From assembly GCF_001411555.2 (NCBI RefSeq), contig NC_049907.1, positions 38,555,482 through 38,619,481 on the forward strand: 64,000 nucleotides of DNA. Direction: 5' to 3'. Positions within the stretch are counted from its first letter, which is position 1; each line of letters opens with the position of its first letter. Of this stretch, positions 10,847 through 22,982 are shown piece after piece. The stretch is from Juglans regia (taxonomy: Eukaryota > Streptophyta > Magnoliopsida > Fagales > Juglandaceae). Below the pieces are notes generated by a model. The model saw only the letters and a program-made list of their open reading frames with translations, did no database searches and was not told the DNA's origin. Made by a program: the position numbers and the translations under genes.

Positions 10847-12250
10847 TTACCAAACTGTAAGAACATGATGAATGTCAAGCAGCCCTCCTCAAACACACAC
10901 ACACTCTCTCAGTCTCTCTCTCGGCACTTATCTTGGCCACAAAATCCCATATCGTTTAACCAAAAAAACAAAAAATAATATTGTAGAAAGAATCTACCTC
11001 AAAAGTACTTTGCCTCTTTGCAAAAAACCATCACCTATCAAAAATCTGCACAAAATAACACATTCCAGCCATATCAACCTTAGGACCAGGAAAAGCAGAA
11101 CAAAAAAAAAAAAGGTAGATCTACCTCATGTTCCACATATGTACGTACCATCATGTTTCTTCATCAAACTTCTAGCAAACAGTAGGCAAATTAGTAGAAA
11201 CCCCACTCCTGCTGCCCCTCCTAATATTATAGCCACTGTCTTTCCTGTATTTCCTCCTGTCCCGACATTGATTAAAACACATCTCACGTTATTATACACC
11301 AGTAAAACAATCCTTAAACGGTAGAAAACCGCTAATCTGACTCAGCACTAAAAGCTAAAAAGCCAGATGCACTCATAAATTTATGCACAGTCGGAGAGAT
11401 CTATACTAATTTAATCATTCTAACTTTAAACTTTAAAGTCGGGGTTGAGCAGAAACTACATACCTGAAGAAGATGATGACGAGGAAGAAGAAGAAGAAGA
11501 GGATGAAGATGATCTCCTGGGAACCCCATTAGGATAGTAACTATAGCTAATAAAGCATTTATGCAGATAAACTTGGCCTGAAATGGAGCTCCCACATTCA
11601 ACCTGAGCTCTCTGCACAGCGGTCTTCACACACTCCCCACAATCTGTGTCCCCCAAATCCCCCTCACACTGGGCCAGCAAATAAACGGCTTCATAGTTCG
11701 TGGTGTAGAACCCGTGGCCGCTAACCACGCCGGTTTCCAACACCTGTAACGCAGCGTCCCTCCTTTCCTCGAACCCACTTCCGGCCACGTTTGTGGTTCC
11801 ACAGGTCTTGTAGAGCAACTCCATGCCTGAAACCTGAGTAAACCCCGCAACCTCATAGAGTACGTAACAGCCATATAGCTGGACTCTGGCGGCTATGGCT
11901 TTGCCACACAGACTGTCAGCCATTTGAGGAAGTTTGCTCACACAGTTGTAGCAGTCAGTATTGCTAAGGTCGCCTCTGCATTGGAAGAGACCGGAGATGG
12001 TGGTTTGGCCACTGCCAGAGGTCGTCTTGAAGAACCTGGCCTTTGTAGACTGCGAAACCAGAGAGCCAAAAAGGGCTGAGAGAGCCTGGGAGTAAACCCC
12101 TGTCGGATCTGAAAAGGCCTGCTTTGCACAGCCCTTGTAGACCAAGGCTGTGTAGTCAGAAGCAGATTCAACAAGTGGGATGAGCTCAAGATTGGTAAAG
12201 AAAATCAGAGAGAAGAGGAAAAAGGAGAAGGGTTTTGTAGGGAAACCCAT
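10847..12250 (-). CDS. Plasmodesmata-located protein (two DUF26 domains)
   Basis: Exons on the minus strand: 12250-11464, 11256-11149 and a proposed tiny last coding piece 10854-10847; this gives 300 residues. A signal peptide (about 1-29) is followed by two secreted DUF26/Gnk2 domains, each with the C-x8-C-x2-C signature (CRGDLSNTDCYNC at 91-103, CEGDLGDTDCGEC at 195-207), a run of about 16 serines, then one transmembrane helix (TVAIILGGAAGVGFLLICL, about 269-290) and a short basic tail RSLMKKHD. This is the architecture of PDLPs, which sit in plasmodesmata and regulate callose and cell-to-cell movement. There is no kinase domain, unlike cysteine-rich receptor kinases. Donors G|GTATGT (11464/11463) and G|GTACGT (11149/11148) keep phase. 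If the second donor is not used the frame instead ends at 11126. The member number is not assigned. Confidence 0.87.
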
Positions 12251-14080
12251 TTGGGGTCGTGTTGATGGATCAAATCATGGCATGTTTTCGGGAAGCTTTG
12301 GTTAAAACTGAGAGATAAAGATCGTCTCCTTGGGTTGATTTCTGCTACTTCTTGCTGAAAAGTTTTTGGATTTCGGTATTGTTGATGCGGTGCTTGGGAT
12401 TTACTTTCCCTTTGGGCATCCCTATCTCTTTAGATGAGCAGAAAGAGAGGGCGCGGGATGTGGATTTTCCTATTCTCCAGAGTACAGCGTACAATTGATG
12501 GGCATACATGTATACAATAATAATAAAAAACTTTTTTGGAACAGTGAACTCTTTTTTTTTTTATGCATTTAGTAACGTAATATTTCTTAAATAATTAAAG
12601 AGAATGAGAACAAAATGGTTTGAATATGTATGCTAATGGTTACATTTACGAGAGATATTCTCAATGCATGGAAGGAGGAAGGCGAGGAGGGTATGAACTG
12701 TGAAGGGAAAGGAATCTGACTTTGTGGGAAGAAAGTGCGTGAAGTTTGACTGAAGTACAAAATACTTGAGCTATGATCTGAAATTATTGTTTTTTTTTTA
12801 ATCAATTGGGTAAATGAAGCTTGAATCTCAATTTAAAAGTTATAAATTTTGTAAAAGCTTTATGCATAAGGCATTGGGAATTTGGGAGGAGTCCAGAAAG
12901 AGGTGAGGCTATTATTGTTTGGAAATACTTATCTTTTCGGATCATTTCATTCTCAAATATAATTTAAATATAAATATTTTTAAATTAATCATTATAATTT
13001 TTTAAAATTAATTATTACAATTTTTTAAAATTTTTAAATAAAAAAATAATATAAATTTTTTATAAAACTATATTATAACATTATTTTAATTTTATAATAT
13101 TTTAATTTAAAAAATATTTAATTTAAATTATCTTATTATTATTTATAAATTATCTTATTATTATTTATAAATTATCTTATTATTATTTATAAAAATTTTA
13201 TTACATCTGTGCGTTCAAGCATCTGCACAAGAATTTATGAGAAGGGCAAAAACCTCACGACAAGTACATGATTTATACATATCTGGCACACTTCACTTGG
13301 GTATGATAGTCGTTAAAGCAAGCTAGGTGAGGTAGATCTATTATTTCTAGATCTTTACTGATTCACTTCCGGCAAAGTTCAATATTTCAACTTCGACTTA
13401 GGCCATAAGAAAGGTTCAAATTTGAATAGAGAATAATTTCATTTCAAAAATTATATTCATCATTTTCAGATTATATACACTATACATAATTTTTTTAATT
13501 TTTTAATTTTTTTTCTTTTATCAAATACATAATGTTTAGATAATAAATAAAAAAACTCAATTAGTTTAAAAATAATAAAATAAAATAAATATAATATATA
13601 GTATCTGTAGATGATAAATAATAAAACTTATTTACTTATTTTTCTAAGGTGCATTCAAAATTATCAATATATTTTAATGGGTGTCAAAAGTGACATAATA
13701 TAATCATGTCGGTCGAAATGAACACAACCAAACATTTTAGGCTGCAAAATGTAATTTTTATTAATTTAAATGATACATTACGTAATTAAACTAAAGAGTA
13801 CAAAATGTAATAAGCTTATTTTGTCGGTTGTCCTTTCAATGGGTAAAGAAGGCATTCTGGAATGGCCAGTACTGGACAACAAAAACCAGTTAATTTCTTT
13901 GTTTTACTATATATGATCTGTCGTTTTATGTCAATGGTAGTAGTAATTATATATAAAGCCTTTCTATTCTAACAGTGAGATTCTTCCAGCTTTCTTTTTT
14001 TGTATTTTGTTCTGTTTTTATCGCCCTCTTGTCATCCTTCTCAGTTTTGGGACATTGAAATTAATGGATTGGAAGAATAA
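12251..14080. other. Intergenic AT-rich region upstream of PDLP gene
   Basis: The first 230 bp contain the PDLP 5' leader and promoter. From about 12940 to 13200 the sequence resembles a degenerate copy of the Tourist-like MITE family (ATTACAATTTTTTAAA... with a triplicated TTATTATTTATAAATTATC block), but I cannot place its ends. No gene is visible. Confidence 0.4.
13425..13645. repeat. Family-2 palindromic MITE copy
   Basis: It begins near AAAATTATATTCATCATTTTCAGATTATATACACTATACAT and ends near GATGATAAATAATAAAACTTATTT, an imperfect inverted repeat. The same ends recur at 16225-16315 and 25338-25545. Boundaries are approximate. Confidence 0.5.
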
Positions 14081-14305
14081 GGACTCGTTTGTTTTCAGAG
14101 ATGAGATGAGATGAGATGAGTTGAGATTAAAGTTAAAAAGTTGAATAAAATATTATTAGAATATATTTTTTAATATTATTATTGTTTTGGGATTTGAAAA
14201 AGTTGAATTGTTTATTTTATTTTATGTGGGGATTTGAGAAAGTTGTAATGATGAGGTGAGATGAGATGAGATGAGATGAGATGTTTTTGGAAAACAAACA
14301 AGGCC
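14081..14305. mobile_element. Tourist-like MITE copy
   Basis: Terminal inverted repeats GGACTCGTTTGTTTTC and (reverse complement of the right end) GGCCTTGTTTGTTTTC enclose 225 bp with GAGATGAGATGAG runs at both ends. The flank is TAA on the left and AAT on the right, so the 3-bp target site is only partly preserved. It belongs to the family seen many times in this window. Confidence 0.8.
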
Positions 14306-14895
14306 AATCAAGAAAATAACTGGCATATATCGGATATCATTCTGTTTGGCATTGTTTTTTTTTTAAATCTATTCATTATTTATTTTTTCATCATTTTGTG
14401 ATGTGTCATAATAGATTGATAAATAAAATATAATAAATAATTTTTAATCATCTAATATCACATCATATAATGATGTAAGGATGATGAAAATTAAAATAAT
14501 AAATAATATTTTTTTTCTTTGTTTGTTTCAAACATTCCGCGTGGCTGACTATTATTGAATAAAAAGCCAGATCTTGCTTAACATCATTGGATATGCATCA
14601 AGTTGGTGGTATCTTAATCCCAATGGATTCCAAGAGATGTAAAATATTGTTTGTATATACACGACCAAACCTTAGTATGATTTCCTTTTTTATTTTTTAT
14701 TTTTATTTTTTATAAAGAGAAATGCTAGGTAGACCATAGAGGATTTGCACAGATTGGTGTATTCTTTATTTTTATTTTTTTTCCCGGTAAACTATCGGTC
14801 TCCGTAGAAGTAACTTTTTATAAATAATTATTATTATAAAAAGAATATTATCAAACCGACATCTAAAGCATACATACTAAAATTTTTATATGATA

Positions 14896-15285
14896 TGTTA
14901 TGAATTCATTAGGTAGAACTTATTTTTGAAAACTATTTTACATGGAAATGGTGCTTAGGAGCTTATAAACCATCAACCAATCACATACTTAGTCGATGTA
15001 GGATCGTAACAACCACCACGCTCCGCAGCCAACGTCCACAACGATCCCGGCGCTCACACGGACTGACTGTGCGCTAGGTCTTTTCCTATCTCCGAACGAA
15101 TACTGTCATGCCGGCATCACCCCCGTGTCGCACGATTGCAACCGTCGCAACATGACCTTAGACGTGGAGTGGCTCTGATACCATTTGTTATGAATCCATT
15201 AGGTAGAACTTACCTAAGGAAAGAGTGCCTAGGGACTTATAAACTATCAACAAATCTCATACTTAATCGATATGGAATCGTAACA
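14896..15285 (-). mobile_element. TRIM-a: miniature LTR retrotransposon, complete
   Basis: Direct repeats TGTTATGAAT...GTAACA at 14896-15011 and 15186-15285 (TG..CA termini) flank a 174-bp GC-richer interior with no coding capacity. The minus strand next to the right-hand LTR reads AATGGTATCAGAGCCACTCC, an initiator-Met primer-binding site, which fixes the orientation. The purine-rich stretch at the other end of the interior reads GGAGCGTGGTGGTT on that strand. The perfect 5-bp target duplication TGATA is at 14891-14895 and 15286-15290. Length and lack of genes define a TRIM element, which must use enzymes from other retrotransposons. Confidence 0.92.
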
Positions 15286-16647
15286 TGATATAATTTAATT
15301 TAAAAAATAAATTTTGTAATTTAAATTTTATAATCAAAATTTTATTATTTAATTAATATTAATAATATTAACTCGAAAATAGAATAACTCTATTTTATCA
15401 TTTTAAGTCCTAGTATTTGGATAAAATCTCAAGCTAATTCATCAAAGAAAGTGCCTGACTTTGGAGTTGGTAGGCAAGTATCAGACGTGCGAAGAGGAAG
15501 ATGATTGGAAACTTTTCTTCTTAGGGAGTGTTTAGTGCAAGTCTTGATAAATATTTCTTTAAGAGAAAATAAAAAGAAAAAAAGAAATGAAAAGATCATA
15601 GAATAGAAAGAGAGGACTACGTGAGCATTAAGTAAGTAATAATTCGTTACAAAAGGACGATAAAAAAAACTGAAGAAACCATGGATTCACCATACAAGTC
15701 AGTGCCACTTTTCTCACACTCCTTTTCCTCTTGAATACAGATGATGAACTCAGACTTTAATGTACCTTTCGATATGCATATTTTTTTTGTTTTATTTTTA
15801 TTTAATTTTCTATTAAAAATAAATAAAAATCGAACATATAATTCAATAGTTAATAAAGCTGGTTATAACTTATGCCGTCGCATCAGCAACGAAAACCACC
15901 ATTTTCTGTGTCCAATATCCAAACAATTGTGGATTGTTAGAACAAATAGAGGGTCCATTGAAATGAGAGAAAGGATACAATATTTTTTTTTCCATATAGT
16001 TGGTAGAGGTTTTTGTATTGTTTTTAGAAAAATATTTTAGTTACAAAAAAAATTACAGAAAGGTAAATACGTAAAGTGAAGTGTCTTGATGTGATACGTC
16101 AAATTATAAAATTATTTTTATCGTAAAGTAAATCTAATAGATTATAAAGTCACGTTAGTTTGTGAATTTACTTTTATATAATATTTTTGTATCAATTAAA
16201 AGAAGATATATTTATAAAGAAAAATTATATTCATTATTCTTACATTATACACTACATATCATATATAATTTTTTTTTCTTTATTAAATATATAATATATA
16301 AATGATGAGCAGCAAATCTCATCTATCTATAAAAAAGCAGAATCAACGACCAAGAAAGCCAGAAGGCCTACATAAGCGGTGAAGGGACAAGTTCTTCCTA
16401 TGTATGTTTGAGGTTTCATTGGTAAAAGCATTTTGTACCAACTGATCATTTACACCAATCACAAGCATGCATGAGACATTCTATGGGCTCCAGAAACTGC
16501 CAAAGGGTGATTCTCAAGTTGTTTTTCCTAATTCCTTAGTTTTCTCTCATGTGAGGGCGAGAAGGAAGGAGTGAATCTCTTCAATAATCTACTAAAAACA
16601 ATAACAAACCAAAGTATACACCACTCTAGTTGGCTATAGTTTTCAAT
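15286..16647. other. AT-rich intergenic region
   Basis: Apart from a family-2 MITE copy at 16225-16315 I see only AT-rich sequence. An open frame of 99 codons at 15741-16040 starts with ATGATGAACTC but shows no domain and ends in low-complexity sequence, so it is not called as a gene. Confidence 0.4.
16225..16315. repeat. Family-2 palindromic MITE copy, short
   Basis: AAAATTATATTCATTATTCTTACATTATACACTACAT... ends with ATGATGAGCAGCAAATCTCATCT, matching the copies at 13425 and 25338. Ends are approximate. Confidence 0.5.
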
Positions 16648-17295
16648 TAGGGGTGTAAGTTTTTAAGAAAAATCGATTGGACTGAATGGTTTGGTCTGGA
16701 CCCGACTGATAGTCTTAGGTCTCTTTTGTTTTCACAACTCTTCTCAATTAATTTAATCTAATTATTACAATTTTTTCAAATTCTCACACAAAATAAAATA
16801 AATAATTTAATTTTTTCAAATCTAAAAAAAAAATAATATTAAAAATATATATTATAACAATATTTTATTTAACTTTTAACTTTTATCTCATCTCATATTT
16901 TATTGGTCTGAGGTGTGATTGTTTTAGACCGGATTGGATCGACACCTACCAAATGTATATATATTTAAATATTCTTTATATATAATATATATTATTTTAT
17001 ATAGTAATTATATAAATTAATTATATAATTTTCATCAAAAGGATCACCATTGACTATATAAAATGAAATTATTTAATATTCATTAACCATATATAAAATG
17101 TTAAAAAGATCATTTAATTTTAATTTTACTAATTTAATTTTTTTTTTGTATTAATATTTTTGTCAAAAAAAAAAGAAATAAGAGGAAAAAAAATGTTCAT
17201 GAACTGACTGGACTGATAGCTAATGGTCTAGTCTGGCAAAAATGATAGATCGAAATTTTTGGTCTAGGACCTCCCCCAGACCGAGTACACCCCTA
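16648..17295. mobile_element. Non-autonomous hAT element (648 bp)
   Basis: It starts TAGGGGTGTA and ends TACACCCCTA, an hAT-type terminal inverted repeat, and is flanked by a perfect 8-bp target duplication TTTTCAAT (16640-16647 and 17296-17303). The subterminal parts carry repeated GG(A/T)CTGGAC/GGTCTGG motifs on both sides. There is no transposase. A copy of the Tourist-like MITE family is nested inside at about 16728-16915, so the hAT element is the older insertion. Confidence 0.9.
16728..16915. mobile_element. Tourist-like MITE copy nested in hAT element
   Basis: GGTCTCTTTTGTTTTCACAA at the left and the diagnostic interior ATTACAATTTTTTCAAATTC, ending near CTCATCTCATATTTT. The right terminal repeat is eroded. 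Confidence 0.65.
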
Positions 17296-18359
17296 TTTTC
17301 AATCTTAATATCTCAATGCTACTTTTAAGATTGGTGACTCGACACATCATTTATTGTGATACCTATAATAGTTATAAGAAAGTTAAAAAAAAAAAATCAA
17401 TTTTATCAATCATGAAACTCACTTGAATCTTATGTTTGATATGCAAAAGATCATGTTGTCAAATAAGATTTTTATTTTTCAGGGTTATATACACAATCAA
17501 GTTTTTAACTTTTATAATTCGAAGCTTGACATATCGAACACTGATGCCATATATCAAATTTATCCTTAGATTTTAAGGCCTCATTTAGATAGTGAGATGA
17601 GATAAAATAATTTGTAAGTAGTAATGAAATAGTTTGTGAATAGTAGGGGTGTCAAATCGTGTTAATGGGTCGTGTTCGTGTTGTGTCAAGTCATATATAT
17701 TATACTATATGGATTAACCCAAACACAACCTGTCAAAATCTCAAACCATAACACGACTAATTAACATAACAGGTAGACAAGACACGACCCATTTTGACCC
17801 GTTAGTGAATACTACAAAATAGGTTAACACGACACAACCCGACCCGTTTCAACCCGTTTAGGTAAATGGGTTAAACAAACCCGAAATTAACCCATTTGAC
17901 CTGATTAAATTTAACATAATTTTATCTAAATGTTAAAATCACAATATCTATAAAAATATAAAACTAACTACAAGTTTAAAATTACAATCCAAACAATAAA
18001 AATGTCTAAATTAAAATTTCAAACAGTATCAAATATGATAAACACACAAATATGACAAACACACATTGTAATAATATTAATATTTAATATTACAATCTCA
18101 AATATGATAAACACACAAATTTAAACAAATTTAGAATTTGAAGAAGGAAGTGTAACGCACTCCTTGCTCTTGTTGTTCTCCAACTCCATTACATCTTCAG
18201 TTAACTCGTCCACTTTTGTTTCTTGTGGTCCTATTAAAAAAATGGCATCAATAAAGTTTTATGTCAAATAAAATTATTTGTATTAAAAAATTACAGTCAA
18301 TTATTTAATAAAATAAAAATAATGTTACATTGCTCGTCATATAACCAACCTCTTGTGCA

Positions 18360-18979
18360 AACTAATGCTTAAACAGTATCTGCTTTCAGTGCATTCCTAA
18401 ACTACTCAATGATACGCCCACCAATACTAAAAATAGATTCAGATGCAACTGTAGAAACTAGAATACTCAAAATGTCACGAGCCATACAAACAAGATCAGG
18501 ATAATGAAATCCATTTCTTTTTCAAAGGAAAGTATATCAAGGTTTGCATTTCTATCTGCCCTAGGTTTATCCAAGTAAAGCTTCAATTGAGTTTTTTGTA
18601 TATAGGCAGCAAGATCATCATTTTCAAATGAATCAAATTCCTATACACAAAAAAAAAAAAAAAATTCAAGCTAATATGTGATATGAAACAACAATATATT
18701 ATAAATCATTAAACAAAAAATATTATTAGAGTTTACCTCCAATACTTGTCTATTCAATCTACTAAAAAGATAACGGCTTACTTTTCGCTCTGCTAACATA
18801 TCTTTCTAAAGTCGTTGTAGAACTTGTGGGAACACTAGAATTATTATATCCCATGGAAAGAGATGCCAATTTGGTACGAACATTCAAATACTCTAGGGAA
18901 CCATTTCCATAGAGCTTCGTATAAGAAAAATCAATAAAATGAAACTTGTATTGAGGATCCAATATAACTGTTATAATCA
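18360..18979 (-). pseudogene. hAT transposase, C-terminal part with dimerisation domain
   Basis: On the minus strand just below the Copia-2 insertion the frame reads ILDPQYKFHFIDFSYTKLYG, the conserved LDPRYK motif of RICESLEEPER/DAYSLEEPER-type hAT transposases. Further down come YLDKPRADRNANLDILSF and ILVSTVASESIFSIGGRII, the hATC dimerisation region with the conserved S-x-x-S-E-x-x-F-S motif. Stops and a frameshift (near 18500) interrupt it. The remaining, N-terminal part lies on the other side of the retrotransposon at 22988-24185. Confidence 0.87.
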
Positions 18980-18984
18980 ACAAC

Positions 18985-19206
18985 TATAAGGACAACTACA
19001 AATCATGCACAAAATCTGCATTAGGAATTGTAACTAATTATACTCATTTAATTCTTTTTTGATTTGCTTGATTTGTATAGTACATAGTTTGCTATACGTT
19101 AGATTAAATTTAGGAACAATTTTTTATTTCAAAATCTGTATATATATGTCTTCATCATCTAATGAAAGTGTGTGAATCATTTTTCCAAACTGTATATAAG
19201 TCTATA
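18985..19206 (+). repeat. Copia-2 5' LTR
   Basis: 222-bp LTR, preceded by target duplication ACAAC and followed directly by the primer-binding site TGGTATCAGTTT. Confidence 0.9.
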
Positions 19207-19280
19207 TGGTATCAGTTTAAAAGCTCCAAACACTCTAACGAGTATCTTTTTGGCTTTTCCTTTTTTTCTCTACTACTGCC

Positions 19281-20556
19281 ATGACCAACTCATCCTCTAA
19301 AAGTGTTCTCATAGCTACCAATGCTACTCAGCAAATCACTGTACGACTCACACCAACAAACTTTCCTTTATGGCATGCTCAATTTGAGTCCTTTCTTCTC
19401 GATTATAACCTCTATGGTTATGTCGATGGAACTCATACTTGCCCACTTCAACCGACGTCAAATGATACAACTGCTACTATAGCTTATCAAATTTGGTTCC
19501 GTTAGGATAAACTTATCCTAAGTGCAATCCTAACTTATGTTTCCCTAGCTGTGATACCACTCATAGCCAGCTCAAAGACGTCTCATCAAGCCTGGACCAA
19601 ACTCACCAAATTCTTTGCCAGTCGATCCAGGACTCGAGTAATGCAGCTCAAAGAGGATCTCACCCTCATGTAGTGTGGCACTCGTACTATAACAGAGTAT
19701 CTTCACTCAATTAAAAGTATTGCTGATGATCTTGCTCTCATTGATGCACCTTTATCGTAATATGTTCTACATGGGTTAGGTTCTAAATATCGTGATATTG
19801 TTGCCCCTATTCAAGCCCCGAGAAACCTCCCTCTCATTACATGATCTGTTACTTGGTCATGAGGCCTATCTCAAAACAATTGAGTCAACTACACAATCGT
19901 TGGTACTCACTGCCAACAATACTCAACGTTGAGACTACCGTCCTTCAAAGCCTCAATACTCAGCAAATCAGCAATCATGAAAGGCTGAATCTAGATCCAA
20001 ACCTCAACAGTTCAAACAATACAAATACCCACCAAAGTGCCAGTATTGTGATCAACAAGGTCATATTGTAAAGTATTGCCCAAAATTGAAGTCATCCGAA
20101 GCAACTGTGAATTGCACCACTGCTGCTCCTAGTTTAGATAAATGTTGGCTCCTTGATTCAACAGCTTCTCACAACATCACATCTCAGGTTTCAAATCTAC
20201 ATTTTCATTCTGAATATGATGGTACTTATGAGGTTATTATTGGAGATGGATCAGGTTTGCCCATCACTCACTCTGGCTCTCTCACTCTATCCTTTCCAAA
20301 ACGACAATTTCAAGTTCAAGATACCCTTTGTGTTCCTCATATTAATAAAAACTTGGTATTTGTTCATCACTTCACAAAGCACAACAATGTTTTATTAGAA
20401 TTTTATCCAAATTATTTTCTTGTGAAGGATCGAAGAACGAGGGAGATACTTCTTCGAAGCCCGTGTGAAAATGGAGTTTATCATATTTCTTCATCACCTG
20501 CTGCTACACCAATTGCTCTTATTCATGAAAGAACAACAACAGCCGGTTGGCATTAG
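19281..20556 (+). pseudogene. Copia-2 gag and protease, broken
   Basis: The frame opens with ATG at 19281 (MTNSSSKSVLIATN), has VRLTPTNFPLWHAQFESFLL of plant Copia gag, and stops at 19503. A CCHC zinc knuckle is intact (CQYCDQQGHIVKYC, near 20037-20080). The protease site reads WLLDSTASHNIT, where DSGAS is expected; the glycine is lost. The GAG-pre-integrase part follows in the same frame up to 20556. Several frameshifts occur between 19505 and 19990. Confidence 0.87.
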
Positions 20557-22630
20557 CGCCTTGGTCATCCATATTCAAAAGTTGTCAACTGCATCATTAG
20601 TTGTTTTTCTCTTTCGACTAGTTCTTGTGATTCTAGTTCTACTCACTGTCACTCGTGTGTCATCAATAAAGTTCATCAGTTGCCTTTTCACAAGCATGGT
20701 TTAACTAGCAAAGCTCCTTTTGATTTAATTTATATGGATGTAAGGGGACCTTCTCCCACAACCAGTCTTAATGGCCATCGCTTTTATGTTATCTTTGTTG
20801 ATCATTTTACAAAATATGTTTGAATCTTTCCCTTGCATAAAAAATCAAATGTCAAACTCATATTTCCTCATTTTTATAAAATTATTGAAACACTGGTTTA
20901 CACAAAAATTAAAGGGGTATACTCAGATAATGGAGGGGAATTTATTGCCCTTCGACCATTCTTTACTGAGCATAGTATTAGCCATTACACTATTGCTCCA
21001 CATACACCCCAACAAAATGGAGTTTTTGAGTGTTGTCATAGACACATTGTGGAGACAGAACAAACTCTTCTTAGTTATGCTATTGGTCCACCAGAGTATT
21101 GGGCATATGCATTTGCAACATCCACATATTTGATAAATAGACTTCCTTCACCTGTTCTCCAACATAAATCACCACTTGAAGTTTTATTCAATCAAAAGCC
21201 TCGGTATGAGAAACTTAGATCATTTGGATGCCTATGTTTTCCTTAGATGAAGCCTTACAACACCAACAAGTTTCAACATAAATCTATACCATGTCTTTTT
21301 GTTGGTTACTCAAATAGTCAAAGTGCTTATCTGTGTCTTCATCTCCCCACTCAGTGTCTCTATACCTCTAGGCATGTCATTTTTTATGAGTCTGCTTATC
21401 CTTTCAAACAATAGCCCCCAACTCACTCTCCTGACTCATCAATCTCAAAAAATACCTTCCATTTTGAACCAATTTTGCAAATTGCGTCATATGAAGTCAC
21501 AACCCTTCTTCATCATGGGACATGAGAATTGGTTCCCTGCTCTAGATCAAAACTTGGTTGGGTGCAAATTTGTATTTTGAAAGAAAAGAAATCCTGATAG
21601 CACAATAAGTCAGTATAAAGCTCGACTCGTTGCCAAAGGTTTTCATCAAAGGCTAAGCATTGACTACTCTCAAACATTCAGCCCAGTGGTGAAACTAGTA
21701 ACAATTAGGCTCATTTTAACCATTGTTGTCATGCATGGGTGGTCACTACATTAGCTGGATATTAATAATACATTCCTGCATGGTACACTTGAAGAGTTTT
21801 TATGAATCAACTTTTGGGATTCGAGGATTCATCTAAACCCAAACATGTTTGCAAGTTGAAAAATAGCATATATTGTTTGAAGCAAGCACCATGGCAGTGG
21901 TACAAAGCTCTTAGAGATGCACTACTCTGCGTTGGTTTCATACACTCAGCAATTGACAATTCTTTGTTACAAATACATTCGGGAAGTTTTATCAAGAACC
22001 TCCATGGACAGTGCTAAAGAAGTACTAACTCCAATATTAACTACAACTAAGCTCACAACTACAAGTGATTCCGTGAATGTTGATGGGGTTGAGTATAGAG
22101 AAACAATTGGTGCACTTCAATATCTGGGACTCACACATCCAGACATTGCCTTTGTTGTTAATAGACTAGCTCAGTTCATGCAAGAATACCATTGGGCTGC
22201 AGCAAAGAGGCTTCTCAGGTATCTCAAGCAAACAATGTTCCATGGTCTTCTCTTACAAAAAAAAAGCTCAATTTGAACTAAAGACATATAGTGATGCGGA
22301 CTGGGCATCAAACATAGACACTCGAGTTTCAACCACTGCCTTCATAACATTTATTGGTCCAAATCCAATTTCATGGTCAGCAAGAAAACAAAAGGCAATC
22401 TCCAGATCATCAACAGAAGCTGAGTTTCGAATACTTTCAATTGCTACCACCGAAACAATGTGGCTTAAATCACTAATTCAAGAACTTGGTCTTAAACTTC
22501 TGCAAGCACCTCAAATGTTTTGTGACAATATTGGAGTCAATCATTTCAGTTTGAACCCAGTTCAACATACATGAATGAAACACATTGAAATCGATCTTCT
22601 CTTTGTTCGAGATTTCATCAAGAAATGAAC
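20557..22630 (+). pseudogene. Copia-2 integrase, truncated reverse transcriptase and RNase H
   Basis: Integrase shows LIYMDVRGPSP, YSDNGGEF and the PQQNGVFE region with the acidic residues present, but with stops (for example at 20821 and 21244). Reverse transcriptase begins with AKGFHQ and the [10 protein letters not shown] region, then GLKQAPW-like sequence, and breaks off after FIHSAIDNSLLQIHSGS near 21985. The sequence resumes at once with KYIREVLSRTSM, which belongs downstream of the catalytic site. The YVDD segment, some 200 bp, is therefore deleted. RNase H (TYSDADWASNIDTR, SRSSTEAEFR, CDNIG) is recognisable from 22266 to 22630. Confidence 0.87.
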
Positions 22631-22761
22631 AATTCATGTACATCACATCATATTATGGATCAACTAGCTGACCTCCTCACAAAACCACTATCCCGTCAAC
22701 GATTTCAAATCTTAATATCCAAGATTGGTGTTGCAGACGGCACATCCATCTTGAGGGGGCA

Positions 22762-22982
22762 TATAATGACAACTACAAATCATGCACAAAATCTGCATTA
22801 GGAATTGTAACTGATACTCATTTAATTCTTTTTGATTTGCTTGATTTGTACAACACATAGTTTGCTATATGTTAGCTTAAGTTTAGGAACAGTTTTTGGT
22901 TTCAAAATCTATATAAATATGTCTTCATCATCTAATGAAAGTGTGTGAATCATTTTCTCCAAACTTTGTATAAATCTCTATA
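22762..22982 (+). repeat. Copia-2 3' LTR
   Basis: 221-bp LTR, preceded by the polypurine tract GAGGGGGCA and followed by target duplication ACAAC at 22983-22987. Confidence 0.9.

Larger units (their letters stand above)
18985..22982 (+). mobile_element. Copia-2: LTR retrotransposon nested in hAT transposase
   Basis: LTRs of about 222 bp (18985-19206 and 22762-22982) flank gag, protease, integrase, reverse transcriptase and RNase H remnants on the plus strand, in Copia order. The perfect 5-bp target duplication ACAAC lies at 18980-18984 and 22983-22987. The primer-binding site TGGTATCAG starts at 19207, and the polypurine tract TTGAGGGGGCA at 22751-22761. The LTRs begin TATAATGACA (TATAAGGACA in the left copy) and end CTATA, a TA..TA terminus. 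They differ at roughly a tenth of positions. The element is dead: many stops plus loss of the catalytic YVDD segment. Confidence 0.94.

Noticed and set aside
15741..16040. 99-codon frame starting with ATG
   Set aside because: No domain, AT-rich and low-complexity; lies among transposon remnants.
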